DNA from: Rubripirellula sp.
GTDB taxonomy: Bacteria; Planctomycetota; Planctomycetia; Pirellulales; Pirellulaceae
Direction of reading: 5' to 3'
NCBI GenBank assembly: GCA_012270065.1
Contig: JAAXJB010000111.1
Span: forward strand, 1-49,791
DNA length: 49,791 nucleotides
In this document: piece after piece, positions 45,359-49,791 of the stretch
Position numbering within the stretch: the stretch's first letter is position 1
Layout: each line of letters begins with the position of its first letter
Program-made: the position numbers and the translations under genes
The notes under the pieces: model-generated
What the model saw: the letters and a program-made list of their open reading frames with translations, nothing else
Database searches by the model: none
What the model was told of the DNA's origin: nothing

Positions 45359-46888
45359 ATGCGTTTGTTTCTCAGCGTTTTCGTTCTCCTGGTTTGTCAT
45401 TCTTGCGCGTTTGCGGCGGATAAACGACCGAACGTTGTTTTGATCATGGCAGATGATCTCGGTTTCTCCGATCTGGGTTGTTATGGGTCCGAGATTGAGA
45501 CTCCGAATCTTGATCAGTTGGCCGGTCGGGGTTTGCGTTTTAACCAGTTTTACAACACGGCAAAGTGTCATTCGTCACGGATTTGTCTGCTGACTGGCCT
45601 TTACATGTATCAAGCCGGTAATAAGGAAATGGCTAAGGGAGTGACGTTGGCTGAAGCAGTCAAAACTGCCGGATACCACACCATGATGGTCGGCAAGTGG
45701 CACCTTGATAGTCATCCAGTTGAGCGTGGATTTGATCGCTATTTTGGGCATTTGAGTGGAGCAACCAATTTCTTTACCGGGGACAACACGTTCAGGCTTG
45801 ACGAGAAACCATTCGTGGTGCCTTCGACCGGTTTTTACACAACGGATGCGAAGACTGACTACGCCCTTGAGTTTCTGGATGAGGCCAAGGCCACGCAGAA
45901 ACCATTTCTGTTGTACATGGCATACAACGCGCCTCACTATCCATTGCATGTCAAAGAAAAAGACTTTCGCAAATACGAAGGGCGATATGACATTGGGTGG
46001 GACAAAATCAGAGAGCAGAGATTTCTCAGACAAAAGCAGCTCGGGATTGTGCCTGCGGAAACCGAGCTTTCGCCAAGGCCAGACGAGGTGGCCGCCTGGG
46101 ATTCACTCACTCCACAGGAGCGTGAATGGGAATCTGAACGCATGGCTGCCTACGCAGGGATGGTTGATTGTCTTGACCAGAACATCGGTCGGCTCATGAA
46201 ACGTCTTGAAGAGATGGACGTTCTGGAGAATACCCTTTTCATGTTTTGCAGTGACAATGGAGCCTGCCCCTTTGAACGGACACGGGGAAAGGAATACCGG
46301 CCGTGGAATCCAAAATCATATTGGACTTATGATGTTGGTTGGGCGCATGTGGGGACTACTCCCTTTCGGTGGTCCAAGCAGAATCAGCACGAAGGCGGTT
46401 TCGCATAGCAAATGATCGTTGCATGGTCGGGCCTGAAAACAAAAGCTGGCAGCGTCACAGATCAGCCTGCTCACCTGATCGATTTCATGGCGACATGCGT
46501 GGATGTCACTGGTGCGAGTTATCCGGTGTCGTATCAAGGCAGAGAGATCGCGCCTCTGCAGGGACGCTCGCTGTTGCCAATTTTTTCCGGTCTTACCAGA
46601 GAACCACATCCCTGGTTGTACTTCCAGTTTTCCAACAATCGCGCCATCCGGAAGGGAAACATGAAGGCTGTCAGTGTAAAAGGTCGTCCGTGGGAGCTAT
46701 ATGACCTGTCGACAGACCGCACTGAACTGCAGGATATGTCAAAGAGTCACCCCGAGCTATTGACGAGCATGAAGGACTTGTGGCTCGATGTTGCCAAAAA
46801 CGTTGAAAATGCTCCTGCAAACCTGCGAAAGCCAGTGGGACAAACTGGTAAATCCAGGAAAAACCCTGCGGCTAAGAAAAGCAAGTGA
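45359..46888 (+). pseudogene. Sulfatase interrupted by in-frame TAG
   Basis: ATG 45359 opens a signal peptide (MRLFLSVFVLLVCHSCAFA). Sulfatase features follow: MADDLGFSDLGCYG, the active-site Cys70 in C-H-S-S-R (70-74), VGKWHLDSHP and FCSDNGA. At codon 350 a TAG (46406-46408) lies inside HEGGFA-stop-QMIVAW, which aligns with the conserved HEGG-I-x-T/S-P-x-I-V-x-W element. The same frame then continues to 46888 with the C-terminal sulfatase region (509 codons in all). A single C-to-A change from TCG (Ser) would produce this. An ATG 4 bases after the TAG could restart, but the split falls in the catalytic domain. Probably a recent nonsense allele or an assembly error; no readthrough signal seen. 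Confidence 0.72.
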
Positions 46889-47161
46889 TCGTGTGATCCA
46901 AACATGTGAGGGATGGCTTCACCTGCCCGAAACGGATTTGCTGGCATGCGCAAGTTTCATTCGTGCGCCCGTTCTCCCATGCTTCTCATGCTCTGCCGTT
47001 GGGGCGGTCAAATCCCGAGCCATCGGTGTTGCGGAACGACAGGGCTGATCACGCAACTGTGGTTGCCAGAATTCACGTCAGTGATCATGTTGTGAACCTG
47101 AGAGTGCAAGGATCGACTGCTTCCTGCTGGAGGTGGTGCCACCGGTGGAGTTGTTTGCTGC

Positions 47162-48391
47162 ATGTTACCAATCGAAACACTCGTGCTGATCGGTGGGATA
47201 CTGTTGTTTGCTGGTGTCGTCGCCAGCAAATTGTCGGACTGGGTGGGGATACCTACTTTGCTCGTCTTTCTTGTGGTGGGGATGCTGGCAGGCGAAGATG
47301 GAATCGGGCAGATCTCGTTTGATTCACCACTCGTTGCCCAGGCGACAGGAACGGTCGCCCTGCTCATCATCCTGTTTGCAGGTGGCCTTGATACCCAGTG
47401 GTCCTCCGTTCGCACTGTACTTGTTCCCGGGTTGGCACTTTCGACTGTTGGTGTGCTGATCACTACGCTTTCATTGGGGGCCTTTGCATGGTTCATGCTT
47501 GGGACCTATTCCACGTTCGACCTGGGTGAAGCCGGTCTGGGTTGGTCTGAGGCATTGCTGCTGGCGGCAATTGTTTCGTCCACGGATGCCGCAGCGGTTT
47601 TTTCCGTTTTCCGAACCAGCGTGACCAAGCCGATCCCCCGGATCAGACACTTGCTGGAATTCGAGTCCGGCAGCAATGATCCGATTGCAGTTTTGATGAC
47701 CATGGCTGTTCTTGGCGTCATGACTTCGGAAAACGCTTCTGTTGTCAGTGTTGGCGCGGGTTTATTGACCGAACTGGTTGCTGGTGCAGTGGCAGGTTTT
47801 GTCATTGGCTGGGCTGGAAGTTGGATTGTCAATCGTCTGTATCTCTCAGCTTCCGGCCTGCGTCCTATTCTCGTGCTTTCGATTGGTTTGATGACGTTTG
47901 GTTTTGCAACTGTGATTGGCGGAAATGGGTTTCTCGCTGTTTACGTCTGCGGGGTAACCATTGGTAATCGGATTTCCAGTGATCACGATGGCGTGTTGCG
48001 GTTTCACGATGCGCTCAGTTGGCTAGCCCAGCTCGGAATGTTCATTGTTCTTGGGCTGTTGGTGGTTCCTTCGCGGTTGCCATCCGTAGCTTGGGTAGCA
48101 ATCGCTCTGGCACTGTTTTTGATGTTGGTCGCACGGCCACTGAGCGTCATGGCTTGCTTGTTGCCATTTCGGACACCGCGTCGGGAAGTTGCCTATGTTT
48201 CGTGGGTTGGGTTGCGCGGATCTGTTCCGATCGTGCTTGCAACATTCCCCATGTCCTATGGGATCCCAGGTGCGGAGGATGTCTTTGATGTCGTCTTTTT
48301 CATCGTTCTGACTTCGGTTCTGGTTCAGGGTTTGACCCTGGTGCCGTGCGCCCGTTGGCTGGGAGTGAACGAAAAAGAACCTGTGTCCTGA
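47162..48391 (+). CDS. CPA1-type cation/proton antiporter
   Basis: Inner-membrane antiporter of the NhaP2/CvrA-type subgroup, exchanging K+ or Na+ for H+. About twelve hydrophobic segments are visible. The family motifs are FLVVGMLAGEDGIG near the N-terminus, LLIILFAGGLDTQW, SSTDAAAVFSVFR and the ion-binding ESGSNDPIAV near residue 165. The C-terminal cytoplasmic TrkA-C domain of longer homologues is missing, so the protein (409 residues) is the membrane part only. ATG 47162 is in good context (GGAG upstream). It lies after the interrupted sulfatase with a 273-base gap; no obvious shared function. Confidence 0.9.
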   Translation: MLPIETLVLIGGILLFAGVVASKLSDWVGIPTLLVFLVVGMLAGEDGIGQISFDSPLVAQATGTVALLIILFAGGLDTQWSSVRTVLVPGLALSTVGVLITTLSLGAFAWFMLGTYSTFDLGEAGLGWSEALLLAAIVSSTDAAAVFSVFRTSVTKPIPRIRHLLEFESGSNDPIAVLMTMAVLGVMTSENASVVSVGAGLLTELVAGAVAGFVIGWAGSWIVNRLYLSASGLRPILVLSIGLMTFGFATVIGGNGFLAVYVCGVTIGNRISSDHDGVLRFHDALSWLAQLGMFIVLGLLVVPSRLPSVAWVAIALALFLMLVARPLSVMACLLPFRTPRREVAYVSWVGLRGSVPIVLATFPMSYGIPGAEDVFDVVFFIVLTSVLVQGLTLVPCARWLGVNEKEPVS

Positions 48392-48495
48392 AAGCCATGT
48401 TGAACCCGCTGGTGCGATTTGCCGGTTCATGGAAATGCACATTCCGCAAAACAGGATTCATGCTGCGCACAATGACATTGCCGCAATGCACCAAT

Positions 48496-49653
48496 TCAGC
48501 TGACCTGGACGGGGAGCTGGAACCATGAGTTCTGCAAATACCCCTTGGCGTTCCATGGAACACGGTAGGGCATGAATCCACCTGAAGTATCGAGCGCACG
48601 CACCATCAAACGCTTTGTATCGGAGGTCACTTTGACTTGGGCCTTCCAAAGCTGCCAGCAGAATTCACTGTCTTTACCTGTCATCGTGGCCTCCGTCCAG
48701 CGTTTCCCCTGATTCGTGGAGACCAGGACTTGTTTGACTTTCGATTCGGGTCGACCCGAGGGAAGGACATACCCGGTCAACTCGATCTGCCCAGCCGCAA
48801 CTTTTGCATCAGCCGCCGGCGTGCAAATCGCAGCATTGATCGGATACCGGTAAATCGGACCTGATTCTGCCCATGAAATCGGGGCCGTGTTTTTGACGAT
48901 TTTGTATGCGGTCGCCACATAGTGGTTGGGTGATGGACGGTCACTTACAACGATTCGGCCAAGCCATTTGACGCTTCGTGCCCCGATGTAACCGGGCACA
49001 ACGGTACGAAGAGGAAATCCATGGTCAGCCGTCAGGATGGCATCGTTCATCCGGTCTGCCAGCAGAGGCGCGGCTGCCCCGTTTTTGATCATTGCCTTGG
49101 CGATCGGAATCGACCCACCAAACGGGATAATGCCACCACCTTTTTCGATTTGATCCAAGCCTTCAAACCAGACGTATTTTGCGTCTGGCATCACTTCAGC
49201 TTCTGCCAGGACATCGGCAAGGGCGACGCCTTGCCATGTCGCATTACCAATTGCTCCTGCCTGCCACTGCACACCACCAACTTTTCCCTCCTCGTTGTAT
49301 TCGGATCTTCTGTTTCCCGCGCAGGTGAGCGTTGCGGTGGTGGAGTGTGTTTTAAAGCGTTTCAAACTCTTGAGTGACAGGGAGGATGGACGGTTGACCA
49401 TCCCCTCAATTTTCAGTTGAAAATTATCCGGGTCGATCACTGGGTTGGGGGCGTGACTGCGAACATAAAAATGTTTGGTGGGCGTAATCCACGATTTGAC
49501 AAGGTCGTTCAGATGCGGCTCAGCATTGTCGGGTGCAGTGGAGTGATAGATGAGTTGCTTTGGTTCCGCGGCACCGCTGGTGCTGTGCTGTAGCATGCCT
49601 CCTGAAATTACGATTCCGCCGCTGGCCAGAAGCATGTCTCTTCGTGTAATCAT
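48496..49653 (-). CDS. Tat-exported sulfite-oxidase-family molybdoenzyme
   Basis: Molybdopterin-dependent oxidoreductase of the sulfite oxidase family. The twin-arginine signal ITRRDMLLASGG begins at residue 2, consistent with export of a folded cofactor-containing protein. The molybdenum ligand Cys111 lies in TLTCAGNRR. The HGFPLR segment and VKWLGRI are typical of the Mo-pterin domain, and the C-terminal third is the Mo-co dimerisation Ig-like domain (VLVSTNQGKRWTEA). There is no heme or separate cytochrome domain, so it resembles YedY/SorA-like forms that use an external electron partner. Natural substrates may be sulfite or a methionine sulfoxide-like compound; unknown. All key residues present. 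Confidence 0.92.
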   Translation of the reverse strand: MITRRDMLLASGGIVISGGMLQHSTSGAAEPKQLIYHSTAPDNAEPHLNDLVKSWITPTKHFYVRSHAPNPVIDPDNFQLKIEGMVNRPSSLSLKSLKRFKTHSTTATLTCAGNRRSEYNEEGKVGGVQWQAGAIGNATWQGVALADVLAEAEVMPDAKYVWFEGLDQIEKGGGIIPFGGSIPIAKAMIKNGAAAPLLADRMNDAILTADHGFPLRTVVPGYIGARSVKWLGRIVVSDRPSPNHYVATAYKIVKNTAPISWAESGPIYRYPINAAICTPAADAKVAAGQIELTGYVLPSGRPESKVKQVLVSTNQGKRWTEATMTGKDSEFCWQLWKAQVKVTSDTKRLMVRALDTSGGFMPYRVPWNAKGYLQNSWFQLPVQVS

Positions 49654-49754
49654 CCGGATGATGTCCTTGATCTTGGTGCTCGACTGGAGTCTGGGTCGGT
49701 ATGGAAAACCCGGGCTGCAATTTTAGTCGCTGGACTTTGTCGACAATGACAGCC

Positions 49755-49791
49755 CAGGGATATAAAAGTCAGGGATATAAAAGTCAGGGAT
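49755..49791. repeat. 15-bp tandem repeat running off the window
   Basis: The unit cagggatataaaagt occurs twice in full and again for 7 bases at the window edge, identical throughout. It lies about 100 bases upstream of the molybdoenzyme start. The number of copies beyond the edge is unknown. Confidence 0.88.

Noticed and set aside
45359-46888. TAG in the sulfatase as pyrrolysine or programmed readthrough.
   Set aside because: No known sulfatase uses it, no downstream structure is evident, and Ser/Thr to TAG is one base change. A nonsense allele is simpler.
1-49791. CRISPR arrays, prophage or transposon genes.
   Set aside because: No regularly spaced direct repeats with unique spacers, no transposase, integrase or phage structural gene, and no terminal inverted repeats were seen.

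Overview
The window reads as chromosomal DNA of a planctomycete, probably of the Pirellulaceae type. The basis is gene content: formylglycine sulfatases, DUF1080 lyase/hydrolase-like proteins, DUF1573 and DUF3467 proteins, a Tat-exported Gfo/Idh oxidoreductase, an SLA1-homology-1 (SHD1) domain, PQQ-like propellers, secreted TPR proteins, and a giant surface protein with an N-terminal motif of the type LEALENRRLL. Base composition is moderate and even. I see no rRNA, tRNA, CRISPR array, prophage or insertion sequence. This is inference from families; no rRNA marker is present.

Layout. 48-824 (-) is an acidic membrane-anchored protein. 1608-7401 (+) is an ABC export cluster: small membrane protein, large envelope protein, ATPase, permease. 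7652-12152 (+) carries a double DUF3467 protein, Maf, a DUF1573 lipid-free secreted protein and ATP-type PEP carboxykinase. 12604-19875 (+) holds a sialidase-like protein, two secreted TPR proteins and a sulfatase. 20018-21851 (-) is a tightly overlapped operon: metallophosphoesterase, cupin, DUF2314-like protein. 22452-24827 (+) has two secreted proteins (LamG/DUF1080-like and PQQ propeller). 25000-27086 (-) pairs a thioredoxin-like/SHD1 protein with a CPBP protease. 27442-31473 (-) is a sugar-catabolism-like run: Gfo/Idh oxidoreductase, DUF1080 protein, NAD-dependent epimerase, PLD-family protein. 32347-40190 (+) has a polysaccharide-priming sugar transferase and a 2188-residue protein of 14 DUF11 repeats. 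40318-49653 holds a TlpA-like thioredoxin (-), an alpha/beta-hydrolase fused to an SGNH hydrolase (+), a PrsW-type protease (+), an interrupted sulfatase (+), a CPA1 antiporter (+) and a sulfite-oxidase-family molybdoenzyme (-).

Most notable. The thioredoxin-like gene at 25884-27086 (-) runs through a single in-frame TGA exactly where the first cysteine of a C-P-P-C redox motif should be, giving U-P-P-C. About 20 bases after the TGA lies a 6-bp stem with an 11-base loop starting with G, which fits the usual description of a bacterial SECIS element. I read it as a candidate selenoprotein with a new architecture (signal peptide, Sec-thioredoxin fold, helical middle, SHD1). A plain nonsense mutation remains possible, especially as a sulfatase at 45359-46888 also has an in-frame stop (TAG) that looks like a true lesion. 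Other points: a DUF11 repeat array with an almost invariant 384-bp period and alternating register, a perfect 18-bp palindrome in a divergent promoter region, and a two-enzyme esterase fusion.

Taken together the genes suit a marine or sediment heterotroph that degrades sulfated and acetylated polysaccharides (sulfatases, esterase fusion, DUF1080, Gfo/Idh, sialidase) and builds an elaborate cell surface.
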